Assembly: GCF_014217545.1 (NCBI RefSeq) | Contig: NZ_CP043178.1 | Location: 186,001 to 250,000 of the forward strand | Origin: Pseudarthrobacter sp. NBSH8 | GTDB lineage: Bacteria > Actinomycetota > Actinomycetes > Actinomycetales > Micrococcaceae | Direction: 5' to 3' | Length of the DNA stretch: 64,000 nucleotides | The notes under the pieces: model-generated | The model's input: the letters and a program-made list of their open reading frames with translations, nothing else | Databases searched by the model: none | Told to the model about the DNA's origin: nothing | In this document: one piece after another, positions 37,385-47,145 of the stretch | Numbering within the stretch: the first letter of the stretch is position 1 | Layout: each line of letters opens with the position of its first letter | Program-made: the position numbers and the translations under genes

Positions 37385-38656
37385 TTAAACTCCGACGGCG
37401 GGGCGGCCCAGCGTGCGGCCGGCGCGCAGGACCAGGACGCGGCGGAAGCTGCGGTCCACTACGACGACGTCGGCGCGCAGGCCCGCGCGGAGGCTTCCGA
37501 TTTCCTGCTCCTGGCCGATGATGGCCGCCGGCACCGCGGTGGCTGATAGAACAGCGGCGGCCGGGGCCACCCCGGCGTCAATGGTCCGCCGCACAACGTC
37601 CAGCATTGTGGCCGTCCCGCCGGCGAGCGTGCCGTTGCTGAGCCGGGCCACGGCACCGCTGACGGAGACGGCTGCGGGGCCCAGCTCGTAGTCGCCGTCG
37701 GGCAGTCCGGTGGCGGCCATGGAGTCGGTCACCAGGACCACGTTGTCCGCGCCTACCAGCTCGAAGACCATCCGGACCGTTTCGGGGTCCAGGTGCGCGC
37801 CGTCGGCGATGAGTTCGACGGCAATCGTGCCGGCCCTTGCCAGCCGGAGGCACGCGGCGACGGGTCCGGGGCTGCGGTGGTGCAGCGGCGGCATGCCGTT
37901 AAAGAGGTGTGTGACGGTGGGGCGCGATACGGTCCCCAGGCCGGAGGCCGCCAGCAGCTCCGCCGCCTCGGTGAGGGAGGCCGCCGTCGTCCGCCCATCC
38001 GCGTCAGTGTGGCCCAGCGACGGTGTGACGCCGTGCTCTCCGAGCGTGCGCACCACGGCGCCGGCACCGGGAAGTTCGGGCGCGTAGGTCATGGTCCGCA
38101 GGTGGCCGCCGGCCGCGGCCAGCAGCTCGCCCAGCATGGGGAGGTCCGGCTCGCGCAGGTACCGCGGATCCTGGGCGCCGCAGCGTGCATGGGAGAGGAA
38201 CGGCCCTTCGGAGTGGATGCCCGCGATGAGTCCCTCGTCGGCGAGCTGCCGCAGGGTTGCCAGGCCACGCATCAGGTCCTCGCGGGACGCCGTAACCATG
38301 CTTGCCAGCAGCGTGGTGGTGCCGCTGCGGTGCAGGAAGTCCACGGCGGTCCTGGCAGCCTCGCTATCGCCGCTGGGGAAGTCGCCGCCCACGGCGCCGT
38401 GGCAGTGCAGGTCTACGAGGCCGGGCAGAATCATGCTGCCCGGCGGAAGGTTAAGTTCTTCAAGGCCCGGCAGCGATGCCTCGTCCAGGCCCCCACGGGG
38501 CCCCACATACGCGATCCGGCCGTCCGCGACGGCCACCACAGCGTCGGCCTGGGCCGAGCCGTCGGTCAGGACCGTGCCGGCCAGCAGGTAGTTCCCGGCC
38601 TCGGCGCCGGCGGGCTGTGTTTGTTCCGGCTGTGTTTGTTCCGGCGGCGGGTTCAC
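37385..38656 (-). CDS. nagA: N-acetylglucosamine-6-phosphate deacetylase
   Basis: A ~423-residue amidohydrolase converting GlcNAc-6-P to GlcN-6-P and acetate. Metal and catalytic residues are in LPGLVDLHCHGAVGGDF, GIHSEGPFLS, SLGHTDADG, THLFNGMPPLHHR and LVTDSMAATG (catalytic Asp). GTG at 38656 overlaps the nanE stop by 4 bases (GTGA). The N terminus has a perfect 15-base tandem repeat (38613-38642) encoding PEQTQ twice, a likely neutral insertion. It is the last gene of the nan operon; its product is used by NagB encoded at 31099. Confidence 0.94.
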   Translation of the reverse strand: MNPPPEQTQPEQTQPAGAEAGNYLLAGTVLTDGSAQADAVVAVADGRIAYVGPRGGLDEASLPGLEELNLPPGSMILPGLVDLHCHGAVGGDFPSGDSEAARTAVDFLHRSGTTTLLASMVTASREDLMRGLATLRQLADEGLIAGIHSEGPFLSHARCGAQDPRYLREPDLPMLGELLAAAGGHLRTMTYAPELPGAGAVVRTLGEHGVTPSLGHTDADGRTTAASLTEAAELLAASGLGTVSRPTVTHLFNGMPPLHHRSPGPVAACLRLARAGTIAVELIADGAHLDPETVRMVFELVGADNVVLVTDSMAATGLPDGDYELGPAAVSVSGAVARLSNGTLAGGTATMLDVVRRTIDAGVAPAAAVLSATAVPAAIIGQEQEIGSLRAGLRADVVVVDRSFRRVLVLRAGRTLGRPAVGV

Positions 38657-39336
38657 TTCAGGGCCTCGGCGAACCAGCCGGTGATGGTGGCCGGGTGCGT
38701 GATCGCGGTACCGACGACGACGGCGAACGCGCCGGCGTCGAGGCACTGCCGGGCCTGGGCGGGGGAGTGGAGGCGGCCTTCGGCGATGAGCGGCACGCCG
38801 AAGCCCGCGGCGGCGATCTGCTCCAGCAGTTCCAGGTCGGGGCCGTGCGTCTTGGGGCGCTCGCCGGAGTACCCGGAAAGCGTGGTGCCGATCAGGTCGG
38901 CCCCGGCCGCGACCGCAGCGGCAGCGTCGTCGAACGAGCCGCAGTCCGCCATGACCAGCGCGTGGGAATCCTGATGGATGCCCGCCACCGTCTGGGCCAG
39001 GGTCAGGCCGTCCGGACGCTCCCGCCGCGTGCCGTCGATCGCCACCACGTGTGCGCCCGCGTTGGCCACCGCCAAAGCGTGGCGGAGTGTGGGAGTGATG
39101 AAGACGCCGTCGTGCCCGTCCTTCCAAAGCCCGATCACCGGAACCTCCACCGCTGCCCGCGTGAACTGCACATCGGCCAGGCCTTGGACGCGGATAGCAG
39201 CGGCGCCGCCGATCACGGCGGAGGCGGCAAACTGCGCCGTGGTGCGCGGGTCCCGCATGGGCTCGCCCAAATACGCCTGGCAGGAGACGATGAGTTGCCC
39301 GCGCAGGGCTTCGAGGGCTTCGGGGGTCAGAATCAC
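38653..39336 (-). CDS. nanE: N-acetylmannosamine-6-phosphate 2-epimerase
   Basis: A 227-residue TIM-barrel enzyme converting ManNAc-6-P to GlcNAc-6-P. Family stretches are LIVSCQAYLGEPMRDP, GGAAAIRVQG, VPVIGLWKDG (with the catalytic Lys), ALVMADCGSFDDAA, GTTLSGYSGE and PLIAEGRLHSP. GTG at 39336 with AGAGGA upstream gives the typical length; the frame continues to 39585 without homology. It lies 85 bases after nanK and overlaps nagA. Its presence points to sialic acid or ManNAc as the starting substrate, rather than chitin-derived GlcNAc alone. Confidence 0.93.
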   Translation of the reverse strand: MILTPEALEALRGQLIVSCQAYLGEPMRDPRTTAQFAASAVIGGAAAIRVQGLADVQFTRAAVEVPVIGLWKDGHDGVFITPTLRHALAVANAGAHVVAIDGTRRERPDGLTLAQTVAGIHQDSHALVMADCGSFDDAAAAVAAGADLIGTTLSGYSGERPKTHGPDLELLEQIAAAGFGVPLIAEGRLHSPAQARQCLDAGAFAVVVGTAITHPATITGWFAEALK

Positions 39337-39421
39337 GGTCGGTTCCTCTGGAAGGTTGGCGGAGCGGGCTGACGATCGGGGTGGGGCGAGGTGGTCAGGC
39401 GGGGTGCTTTGGACGACGGAG

Positions 39422-40366
39422 TCAGGACGCAGTGGTGAGGACCAGCCGCGCGGCGCCCACCATTGCTGCGGCATTGCCGAGTTTAGCGGGCAGGACCGGG
39501 AGGCCGAGCAGGGCCGGCAGGAGTTCGGCGCGCAAGGCCCGTTCCATGGGGCGCCACCAGGGGGCGCCGGCGTCGGATAGCCCACCGGAAACCACCACTA
39601 CCTCGGGGTCCAGGATATTCGCGAGACCGCCCACCGCCTGCCCTGCCGCGGCGGCGCCGAGGCCCACAGCTTTGATGGCCACGGCATCGCCGGAGCCGGC
39701 CCGGGCAAAGACTCCGCGGGCGTCCAGCACCGGCTCGTTGCCGCCCAGCCGCAGGTACGCCTCGCGGATGGCGGGCCCGGAGGCGACTGCCTCAACGTGC
39801 CCGGCGCCGCCGCAGACGCATGGAACAGGCAGGCCTTCGTGGAAAGCGTACGGGGAGGCGAAGTGGCCCACGTGTCCGCCCGCGTACCGGTGACCCAGGA
39901 CCGGGTGCCCGGCCAGGACAAAACTGCCGCCGACGCCGGTGCCGAAGGCCACCAGGAGCGAACTGGTGGTTCCTGCGGCGGAACCCGTCCACGACTCGCC
40001 CAGGGCGTGCGCATGGACATCGTTCACAGCCTGTACAGCCTCCGGCGCCAGGCCGAGCCGGGCGGCCAACGCTGCGGTCAGCTTGGTCCCGGCCCACCCG
40101 AGAATGGCATCCGTAGCCGACACCACCACACCGCGTCCGGCATCGATGACCCCTGCCGAGCCAACCCCGACCCCCACCACGTTCAGGCCCTCTGCTTGAG
40201 CCCGGGACATGAGGGAAGAAACGAGCGCCGCAGTAGCGTCCAGGATCGCGTCGCTGCCATCCCGGTTCAGGGTAGGAATGGTCTCCGAAAACAAGACCTC
40301 CCCGTCCCCGGAAACAACCCCGGCAGCGGTCTTAGTACCCCCAAGGTCAACACCGATCGCGTGCAT
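39422..40366 (-). CDS. nanK: ROK-family N-acetylmannosamine kinase
   Basis: A 314-residue ROK sugar kinase phosphorylating ManNAc at C6. ATP motif GVDLGGTKTAAGV is at the N terminus, catalytic Asp in AVNDVHAHALGE, and AFGTGVGGSFVLAG. The ROK zinc segment PVPCVCGGAGHVEAVASG keeps two Cys, but the third Cys of the usual CxCGxxGCxE is His here, so zinc binding may differ. It begins 6 bases after the nanA-like gene. Its ROK relatives include glucokinases; the nanE/nanA context favours ManNAc. Confidence 0.9.
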   Translation of the reverse strand: MHAIGVDLGGTKTAAGVVSGDGEVLFSETIPTLNRDGSDAILDATAALVSSLMSRAQAEGLNVVGVGVGSAGVIDAGRGVVVSATDAILGWAGTKLTAALAARLGLAPEAVQAVNDVHAHALGESWTGSAAGTTSSLLVAFGTGVGGSFVLAGHPVLGHRYAGGHVGHFASPYAFHEGLPVPCVCGGAGHVEAVASGPAIREAYLRLGGNEPVLDARGVFARAGSGDAVAIKAVGLGAAAAGQAVGGLANILDPEVVVVSGGLSDAGAPWWRPMERALRAELLPALLGLPVLPAKLGNAAAMVGAARLVLTTAS

Positions 40367-40372
40367 CGTTCT

Positions 40373-41302
40373 CTACACCAGGCCGTTGCGTTCCAGGATG
40401 ACGCGGATTGCCTTGGTCTCGTCCTCGTCCAGGGAGAGCATGGGGGCGCTCATGACGTTGGTCTTGATAATGCCCATGAGCTGCAGGGCGGTCTTGAAGG
40501 CGCCCAGGCCCGCGGCGTTGCCGGACATGCGGCCGGCCTTGGGGGTGTAGACGATCTCGAAGACGTCGGCCAGGCGGTCCTGTTCGGCTGCGGCCTGGGC
40601 CCAGTCGCCGGCCTGTGCGGCGTCGAAGAGGCGGCGGTAGCCGGCCGGGTCAACGTTGCCGAGGCCCGGAACAACACCCTGGGCGCCGCCCAGGAGGGCG
40701 CCGTCCACAACCACTTCGTGGCCGGTGAAGATGTCGAAGTTGGGGATGTCCTTGGCGGCCAGCAGCAGCTGGCGGAACGAGACGTCGTCGCCGGAGGAGT
40801 CCTTCACGCCGGCAATGACGCCCTCGCGGCCCAGCTCGACCAGAAGGTCGGTGGGCAGCTTGAAGTGGGTGCGCACCGGCACGTCGTAGGCGAAGACGGG
40901 GACGTCGACGGCGGCGGCGATGGAGCGGAAATGCGTGCCGTTCTCCTGGGCGTTGGAGATGGCGTAGTACAGGCTGGTGGCCACGATCGAGTCGGCGCCC
41001 AGCGCGATGACGCGCTTGGCTTCCTCAATGACGCGGTTGGTGGTCTGCTCTACGGCGCCCACGATGACCGGCACCTGGCCGGCGTTCACGCCTGCCACGG
41101 TCTGCACGACGAGGTCGCGCTCGCTGTTGGTCATGTGGGTGACCTCGCCGGAGGAACCCAATACAAACAGGCCGCTGACGCCGCCGTCGAGCAGGTGCTT
41201 GGTGACGTTTTCCAGCGACGGTACGTCGATGGCGCCATCGGCGGTGCGGGGGGTTACGACGGGCGGAATGACGCCCTGGAAACGGGAAGCGACGGTGGTC
41301 AC
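40373..41302 (-). CDS. nanA: N-acetylneuraminate lyase-like aldolase (DHDPS/NAL family)
   Basis: A ~309-residue class I aldolase. The Schiff-base Lys is in VIAGVKDSSGD, the Tyr in VFAYDVPVRTH, and the pyruvate-carboxylate loop is FVLGSSGEVTH; many DHDPS proteins have GTTGE here. I chose GTG at 41302 because GGAG is 6 bases upstream; TTG at 41314 would place that site inside the gene. In the operon with NanK and NanE it should split N-acetylneuraminate into ManNAc and pyruvate. It is more distant from E. coli NanA than typical, so the exact 2-oxo acid substrate should be held as inferred. Confidence 0.85.
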   Translation of the reverse strand: MTTVASRFQGVIPPVVTPRTADGAIDVPSLENVTKHLLDGGVSGLFVLGSSGEVTHMTNSERDLVVQTVAGVNAGQVPVIVGAVEQTTNRVIEEAKRVIALGADSIVATSLYYAISNAQENGTHFRSIAAAVDVPVFAYDVPVRTHFKLPTDLLVELGREGVIAGVKDSSGDDVSFRQLLLAAKDIPNFDIFTGHEVVVDGALLGGAQGVVPGLGNVDPAGYRRLFDAAQAGDWAQAAAEQDRLADVFEIVYTPKAGRMSGNAAGLGAFKTALQLMGIIKTNVMSAPMLSLDEDETKAIRVILERNGLV

Positions 41303-41350
41303 GGTGTTCTCCAAATATTGATGGTTAGACGAAAATTTCTGGCGGGAAAG

Positions 41351-42166
41351 CTAGATGTGGAGCAGGCTCGGGGCAGCGCCCAGGAGCTTCTTGGTGTAGT
41401 CGTTGGTGGGGCTGTCGAAGACCTGGGTGGCGGTGCCCTGCTCGACGATCTTGCCGAAGTACATAACGCAGATGCGGTCCGAGACGTAACGGACGGTCTG
41501 GATGTCATGCGAGATGAACACCATGCCGAGGTTCAGCTGGGTCTTCAGGTCAGAGAGCAGGTTCAGCACCTGGGCGCGGACGGAAACGTCAAGGGCCGAC
41601 GTCGGCTCGTCGGCCACAATGATGTCCGGATCCAGTGCCAGGGCGCGGGCGATTGCCACACGCTGACGCTGTCCACCGGAAACCTGCGACGGCGTGACCT
41701 CGGCCGCGGACTGCGGGAGACCCACCAGGGCAAGCAGCTCCTTGACCTTCGCCGCACGCGTGGCTGCGGTTCCGATGCCGTGGATCTGCAGCGGGTCGGT
41801 GAGGATGTCCTGGACGGTCATGCGCGGGTTCAGCGCCGTGGCGGGGTCCTGGAAGACCACGGACACGGAGCGGCCGAATTCCTTGCGCATTTGTGCGTTG
41901 CGCTTGATGGCGGGCTTGCCGTGGAACAGGACCTCGCCCGACGTCGGCGGCTGAAGTCCCACGAGCACGGACGCGAGCGTGGACTTACCGCAGCCGGACT
42001 CACCCACGATGCCCACGGTTTCGCCGCGGCTGATGGTGAAGTCGACGCCGTCGACCGCTTTGACGATGTTCGGGCGGAAGAGCCCGCCGCCACGTGCGTG
42101 GTGGTGGACCTTGACGTCCTTGAGCTCGATGACCGGCTTAGAGCGTTGCTGTATTGAATGGCTCAT
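41351..42166 (-). CDS. Oligopeptide-type ABC transporter ATPase (DppF/OppF-like)
   Basis: A ~271-residue ATPase: Walker [20 protein letters not shown], signature [20 protein letters not shown], Walker B IIVADEPTSALDVS, His switch VFISHDIQTVR. ATG at 42166 overlaps the fusion gene stop (ATGA). It is the second ATPase of the importer and follows the DppC-DppD fusion. A short C-terminal DYTKKLLGAAPSLL is typical of peptide-family ATPases. Together with the SBP and permeases it probably imports a sialylated substrate or free sialic acid (SatABCD-like). Confidence 0.93.
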   Translation of the reverse strand: MSHSIQQRSKPVIELKDVKVHHHARGGGLFRPNIVKAVDGVDFTISRGETVGIVGESGCGKSTLASVLVGLQPPTSGEVLFHGKPAIKRNAQMRKEFGRSVSVVFQDPATALNPRMTVQDILTDPLQIHGIGTAATRAAKVKELLALVGLPQSAAEVTPSQVSGGQRQRVAIARALALDPDIIVADEPTSALDVSVRAQVLNLLSDLKTQLNLGMVFISHDIQTVRYVSDRICVMYFGKIVEQGTATQVFDSPTNDYTKKLLGAAPSLLHI

Positions 42167-44298
42167 TCTGCATCCTCCTTCAGGTGGCTCGCCCAATAGT
42201 GGTCAGCGTCCCCGCCGTTGGCGGCTCCTACCGACGTCAGGACCAGCTGCTGGTTGGGGTCGGCGTCGGACCGCAGTGAACGCGGGGCGAAGCGGTCTCC
42301 CGGGGCGAAGTCCCGTGGGGACGGGACGGTGCCGGGGATCTGGTGCAGGCGCACGGCGTCGGCCTCGATGGAGAGGACAGCGCCGAGCAGGCCGCGGGTG
42401 TACTCGTGCTTGGGGTTCTGCAGCAGCTCCGAAGCCTGTGCGGATTCCACCACCTGGCCGGCGTACATCACGGTGATGCGGTGGGCCAGGGAGGCCACCA
42501 GGGCGAGGTCGTGGCTGACAAAGACCATGGCGAAGCCGAGCTGTTCGCGCAGTTCGTTGAGCAGGTCCACTACCTGTTTCTGGACGGTGACATCCAGGGC
42601 GGTGGTGGGCTCATCGGCAACCACGATCTTCGGCGAACGGGACAGGGCCATGGCGATCAGGACGCGCTGGCGCTGGCCGCCGGAGAGCTCGTGCGGGTAG
42701 CTGGCGAGCGTCCGGACGGGATCGAGCTTGACCAGTTCCAGCAGCTCGGTGGGGGTCTTGCGGCCGCCGCGCTTGGTCAGCTGCTCCATCTGGTCCTTGA
42801 TCTTCATGGACGGGTTCAGGGAGCTCAGGGCGTCCTGGTAGACCATGGCGATCTGCTCGCCGCGCAAGCCTTCATAGGCCTTGACGCTGCTGTGGCTGGT
42901 GGCCGGATCCAGCAGTTCCTTGCCGTCGAACTTGATGGAACCGGTGACCTGCGCGGTCTTGGGCAGCAGGCCCATGACCGCGAGGGACGTGATGGACTTG
43001 CCGCAACCGGATTCGCCCACCAGGCCCATGGTCTCGCCTTCGCGGACCGTGAAGGAGACGTTGTCCACAATGGCGGTGTCGCCGAAGCGGCCCGGGAAGC
43101 GGATGGACAGGTTCCTGACCTCGAGGACGTTGCGGGCGCCGGACGGTACCTGGGGGAGGCGGTCGGAGCGGGTGGCCTCGATGGCGGAAAGCAGTTCCAG
43201 TTCCTTGTCCAGCAGCAGGTGCGGGTTCGCCGCGGCCAGCTTCGGGTCGGAGAGGATGGCTGCCTCGTTGTAGTGCTCCTCGGTGAGGACGTCGCCGTAG
43301 GCGGCGCGCACGCCGTCGAGCTCGTGCTCTTCCACCACCGAAGGCTGGGCCACGGAAGTGCCGATCTGGGCGTCGACGCCGGCACCCACCGCTGCGCCGG
43401 ACACAACAGCTGACGCGCCGTCGTCGTCTTTTACCGCCGGTGCCTTGCGCAGTTTCGGGTTCACCATGGCGTCGGTGAGGCCCTCGGCGAGGATGTTCAG
43501 CGAGAGAACGGTGAGCAGGATGGTCACACCGGCGAAGGTGGTGGCCCACCAGCCGCCGGACAGGACCAGGTTACGGCCGTAGGAGATCACGTTGCCCCAC
43601 GACGGTGCGGGGTCCTGGACGCCGGCGCCGAGGAAGGACAGCGAGGCTTCGAGGATGATGGCGTCGGCCACCATCACCGTGGCGAACACCAGTACGGGGG
43701 CCGCGGTGTTGCGGACGATGTGCTTGAGCAGGATGTAGAAACGGCCTGCGCCGATCACGCGCTCGGCGCGGACGTAGTCTTCGCCGTACTGGGAGAGTAC
43801 ATTGGCGCGGACCACGCGGGCCAGCTGCGGGGTGTAGATGATGGCGATGGCGATGATGATGGTGGGAACCGAGTTGCCGAACGCGGCCAGCAGCACTGCG
43901 GCCAGGGCGATGCCCGGGAACGCCATCAGGATGTCCATCAGGCGCATGATCAGTTCGTTGACGGCCTTGCTGGACGTGGCGGCGAAGGAGCCCAGCAGGG
44001 CGCCTGCCAGGATGGCCAGGATGACGGCGCCGAGGCCGATCATGAGCGAGGACTGGGCGCCGAAGAGCAGGCGGGAGAAGATGTCGCGGCCCAACCGGTC
44101 GGTGCCGAAGAAGTGCTCGGCGCCCGGCGGGGTAGCGGGGATGAAGGTCTCCAGCGGATCGTGCGGCGCGATGACCGGCGCGAACACGGCGGAGAGGACG
44201 ATCATGATGAGGAAGAGGAGGGCGATGCGGGAGCCCCAAGGCAGGGCCTTGAAACGGATGCCCGGGGCACTCAGCCGTTCAGCAAGCTTGCTACGCAT
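42163..44298 (-). CDS. ABC permease (DppC-like) fused to ATPase (DppD-like)
   Basis: A 711-residue fusion of two transporter subunits. Residues ~20-280 are a DppC permease with six helices and the EAA-type segment [18 protein letters not shown]. Residues ~285-390 are a charged, Ala-rich linker. Residues ~391-690 are an ATPase with Walker [20 protein letters not shown] (from ~425), [31 protein letters not shown] and [10 protein letters not shown]. The downstream gene supplies the partner ATPase. Permease and ATPase are normally separate genes; joined forms occur in actinobacterial peptide importers. It starts 3 bases after the DppB-like gene. Confidence 0.93.
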   Translation of the reverse strand: MRSKLAERLSAPGIRFKALPWGSRIALLFLIMIVLSAVFAPVIAPHDPLETFIPATPPGAEHFFGTDRLGRDIFSRLLFGAQSSLMIGLGAVILAILAGALLGSFAATSSKAVNELIMRLMDILMAFPGIALAAVLLAAFGNSVPTIIIAIAIIYTPQLARVVRANVLSQYGEDYVRAERVIGAGRFYILLKHIVRNTAAPVLVFATVMVADAIILEASLSFLGAGVQDPAPSWGNVISYGRNLVLSGGWWATTFAGVTILLTVLSLNILAEGLTDAMVNPKLRKAPAVKDDDGASAVVSGAAVGAGVDAQIGTSVAQPSVVEEHELDGVRAAYGDVLTEEHYNEAAILSDPKLAAANPHLLLDKELELLSAIEATRSDRLPQVPSGARNVLEVRNLSIRFPGRFGDTAIVDNVSFTVREGETMGLVGESGCGKSITSLAVMGLLPKTAQVTGSIKFDGKELLDPATSHSSVKAYEGLRGEQIAMVYQDALSSLNPSMKIKDQMEQLTKRGGRKTPTELLELVKLDPVRTLASYPHELSGGQRQRVLIAMALSRSPKIVVADEPTTALDVTVQKQVVDLLNELREQLGFAMVFVSHDLALVASLAHRITVMYAGQVVESAQASELLQNPKHEYTRGLLGAVLSIEADAVRLHQIPGTVPSPRDFAPGDRFAPRSLRSDADPNQQLVLTSVGAANGGDADHYWASHLKEDAE

Positions 44299-44301
44299 GA
44301 G

Positions 44302-45258
44302 CTATACCGTCCTGATTCGGGGGTTGATGAGCAGGTACAGGAGGTCCACCACGATGTTCACCAGAACGAAGGTGACCGAGATGGTGAGCACCACGCCCTG
44401 GACCAGGTTCACGTCCAGGTTGGTGATGCCGTTGAGGATCAGCTGGCCCATGCCGGGCAGGGCGAAGATCATTTCAATCACGACGGCGCCGCCGAGCAGG
44501 TAGCCCACGCGTAGTCCCAACACCGTCACCGGAGTCACCAGTGCGTTGCGCAGGACGTTCTTGGAGACCACTTCGCGGTAGGGGACACCGTTGCCGATGG
44601 CGGTGCGGACGTAGTCGCGGTCCAGCTCCTCCACCATCGAGGTGCGGACCACGCGGATCAGCGAGGCGGAGACCGGGATGCCGAGGGCCAGGGCCGGGAG
44701 GGCCATGGAGTTCAGCCAGCCGCCGAAGCCGGATTCCGGCGTCGCGATTCCCCCGGAGGGAAACAGGGGGCTGGCGCCGAGGGCGAACCACTGGATCAGG
44801 AGGATGCCGAGCCAGAACGACGGCGTGGCGATCGCGGCGATCGAGAAAACGCGGACCAGCTGGTCCTGCCATTTGTCGCGGTAGAGGGCGCCGAGGATGC
44901 CGAAGGTCAGGGACAGGACGATTGCGATCAGCACGCCCAGAAACGTCAGCTGCAGCGTCAGGGGGAACGCGGAGCCGATCATGGAGGCCACCGACTTTGC
45001 CGGCGGCGTGGTGACGCCGAGGTCCAGCTGCAGCAGCTTGCCGAGGAAGCTGAAGTACTGGATGACCAGCGGGTCGTTCAAGCCGTTTTCCTGGCGGTAC
45101 TGCTGCTTCGCTTCTTCGCTGGCGCCGTCGCCGAGGGCGGAGCTTGCCTGGTCGCCGGGAGCGGCCTGCAGGACAAGGAAGACGAGCAAGGTGATGCCCA
45201 GGATCATCAATGGCAGTGCTGCGAGTCTGCGGCCAAGCAGACGCAATATCGTGACCAA
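44302..45258 (-). CDS. ABC transporter permease (DppB/OppB-like)
   Basis: A 318-residue inner-membrane protein with six helices: LLGRRLAALPLMILGITLLV at the N terminus, then a large external loop, and the EAA-type contact DYVRTAIGNGVPYREVVSKN facing the ATPases. The second half ends in GQLILNGITNLDVNLVQGVV. It forms the translocation pore with the DppC half of the following fusion protein. It lies 161 bases after the binding protein gene, with two stable hairpins in that gap, a pattern that lets the binding protein be made in excess. Confidence 0.94.
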   Translation of the reverse strand: MVTILRLLGRRLAALPLMILGITLLVFLVLQAAPGDQASSALGDGASEEAKQQYRQENGLNDPLVIQYFSFLGKLLQLDLGVTTPPAKSVASMIGSAFPLTLQLTFLGVLIAIVLSLTFGILGALYRDKWQDQLVRVFSIAAIATPSFWLGILLIQWFALGASPLFPSGGIATPESGFGGWLNSMALPALALGIPVSASLIRVVRTSMVEELDRDYVRTAIGNGVPYREVVSKNVLRNALVTPVTVLGLRVGYLLGGAVVIEMIFALPGMGQLILNGITNLDVNLVQGVVLTISVTFVLVNIVVDLLYLLINPRIRTV

Positions 45259-45320
45259 TTTGTTCTCCGGTTTGTTTGGTTGTGCCGCGGGGGCCGCGTC
45301 ACGGGTGGTGCTTCTCAGCC

Positions 45321-45419
45321 CAGAGGGGCCATGGCCAGCGGGCCACAGCCCCTCTGCTGCGTCGAGTTGGTGATGCCGTCCCGGGAAGCCCCGGGTGCTG
45401 CGCTGGTTCTCAGCGCAGC
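45321..45419 (-). promoter_or_regulatory. Two hairpins between binding protein and permease genes
   Basis: Just after the binding-protein stop, GCTGCGCTG (45397-45405) pairs perfectly with CAGCGCAGC (45411-45419) over a five-base loop. A second hairpin pairs CAGAGGGGC (45321-45329) with GCCCCTCTG (45348-45356), with an inner GGCC/GGCC pair. No T run follows on the minus strand. They probably protect the binding-protein mRNA 3' end or cause partial termination. Confidence 0.7.
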
Positions 45420-47042
45420 TTAGGCGGTGCGTCCGACGTCGATGAACGACATGCCGGTGGTGGGCAGCGGCTTAAAGCCGTTGAGCTTCTTGTCGTCCCA
45501 GGCGGAGGGCAGCTGGCGGTGGAAGATCGGGTACAGGGGAACTTCCTCGGAGACGAGGTCCACAATTTCGCCGGTGATCTTCTTGGCGTCTGCTGCGGCA
45601 GCCTGCGAGCCCTTGTTCATGAGCTCCTGCAGCTTGGCGCGTTCCGGGGCGGTCCAGTAGGCGCGCTTTTCCATCCAGGTGGCGCCCGAGTAGAACCAGC
45701 TCAGGAGCAGGTCCGCGTCGTTGCCGAAGACTGAGGGGTCGCCGGGGGCTGCGACAACTGAGTAGTCGCCGGTGCCGACGCGGTCCGTATACAGGGCGCC
45801 GGACTGCAGGCTCTTGACGGAGACCTTGACGCCCGGGATCTTGTTCCAGGATTCGAGGATCAGCGGGGCAACGTCCTTGACCCAGGCGGTGTCCGTGGTG
45901 AGCAGCTCGAATTCGAGGCTCGTGACGCCGGCTTCCTTCAGCAGGTCTTCGGCCTTCGTGACGTCGTAGCCGTAGACGTTCTTGGCCTTGACGTAGTCCG
46001 GGTGGCCTTCCTGGAAGTAGGAGCTGGCCGCCTTGGCATTGCCGAACAGGGCCTTCTTAATGATGGCTTCCTTGTCCAGGCCGTAGTGCAGGGCCTGGCG
46101 GACCAGCTTGTTGTTGAACGGGGCCTTGTTGCAGTTGAACATCAGGAACATCAGGCCGAAGGACTGGACTGATTCAACCTTGACCTTGGACTTCAGGCCG
46201 TCGATGTCCAGGTAGGGGACGTCCTCGATGGCCTGGACACGGCCGGACTGGACGGCGGTGACGCGGGCAGCGGCGTCGGAGAGCAGGAGCCAGGTCATGC
46301 CCTTGGCCAGTGCCGGCTTGGGGCCGTTGTAGTCTGCGAACGCTTCGAAGACGATCTTGTCGTCCTTGGCGGCGGAGATGAGCTTGTAGGGGCCGGTGCC
46401 GACGGGCTTGGCGTCGAAGGCCTTGAGGTCCGTGGCCAGGGCCTTGGGGACAACCTTGACCACGGAGATGCGGGGGCCGAAGCCGGGGAAGGCGTACTTG
46501 AGGGTGAACTCAACCGTCTTGGCATCCAAGGGCTTGACGTCCTGGATGAACGGGATGAACTGCGAGAACAGGGACTTGTTCGCCGGGTCCATCACGCGGG
46601 TGAAGGAGAATGCGACGTCTTCGGTGGTGACCGGGGTGCCGTCGTGGAACTTGGCGCCTTCGCGGATGGTCACCTGGTAGGTGGTGTCGTTGACCTTCTT
46701 GGGGTCCGACGCCGCCAGTGCGTTGTACGGCACGCGGGTGGCCGGGTGCAGTTCGATGAGGCCTTCGAAGATGTGCAGGTTGGCGGCCATCGGAGTGGCG
46801 CCTGAGGAGCTCAGCGGGTCGAAGCCGGTGGAAAGGGCATAGGAGATGCCCGCTTCGATGGTGAGGTCCTTGTTGACTGCCGCAGCGCTCGCGGAGTCGC
46901 CGGTGGTGGTAGCTGCCGGGCTGCCGCACGCGGCGACAGAGGCGGTGAATGCTGCAGCGGCGCCCATGGCACCGGTGAGCTTGAGGAAGTTCCGGCGGCT
47001 GGCGTCATTGACCAGCGGCAGGTTCTTGGTGATGTTGTTCAT
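45420..47042 (-). CDS. ABC transporter substrate-binding lipoprotein (SBP_bac_5, peptide family)
   Basis: A 540-residue extracytoplasmic binding protein. The N terminus combines a twin-arginine motif ([14 protein letters not shown]) with a lipobox ending SVAAC, so it is probably Tat-exported and lipid-anchored. The core has family-5 features ([45 protein letters not shown]). It is the first gene of the nan transporter operon. Family 5 includes peptide, nickel and some sugar-acid binders; the sialate enzymes downstream suggest sialic acid or sialyl-oligosaccharide, which the sequence cannot prove. Confidence 0.92.
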   Translation of the reverse strand: MNNITKNLPLVNDASRRNFLKLTGAMGAAAAFTASVAACGSPAATTTGDSASAAAVNKDLTIEAGISYALSTGFDPLSSSGATPMAANLHIFEGLIELHPATRVPYNALAASDPKKVNDTTYQVTIREGAKFHDGTPVTTEDVAFSFTRVMDPANKSLFSQFIPFIQDVKPLDAKTVEFTLKYAFPGFGPRISVVKVVPKALATDLKAFDAKPVGTGPYKLISAAKDDKIVFEAFADYNGPKPALAKGMTWLLLSDAAARVTAVQSGRVQAIEDVPYLDIDGLKSKVKVESVQSFGLMFLMFNCNKAPFNNKLVRQALHYGLDKEAIIKKALFGNAKAASSYFQEGHPDYVKAKNVYGYDVTKAEDLLKEAGVTSLEFELLTTDTAWVKDVAPLILESWNKIPGVKVSVKSLQSGALYTDRVGTGDYSVVAAPGDPSVFGNDADLLLSWFYSGATWMEKRAYWTAPERAKLQELMNKGSQAAAADAKKITGEIVDLVSEEVPLYPIFHRQLPSAWDDKKLNGFKPLPTTGMSFIDVGRTA

Positions 47043-47078
47043 GAGGGCCTCGCCATTCCAGAAGGTTTATCGGATGTA

Positions 47079-47130
47079 GGACGTCCGAGCTCGTATGTCG
47101 ACTGTAAGCGTCATCACAGGTTCACGTCAA
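47079..47130 (-). promoter_or_regulatory. Candidate promoter and operator of the nan transporter operon
   Basis: On the minus strand TTGACG (47130-47125), 18 bases, TACAGT (47106-47101), then the palindrome GGACGTCC (47086-47079) about 15 bases downstream. A GGACGTCC also lies upstream of the GntR gene at 30210-30217. The octamer occurs elsewhere in this GC-rich window, so a shared NanR-type operator is only a weak hypothesis. Confidence 0.35.
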
Positions 47131-47145
47131 GCGCCGATTCCCTCC

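Noticed and set aside
39797..42157. Plus-strand 786-codon frame across nanK, nanA and the ABC ATPase
   Set aside because: All three minus-strand genes are clear family members; the plus frame is His/Gly/Val-rich noise.
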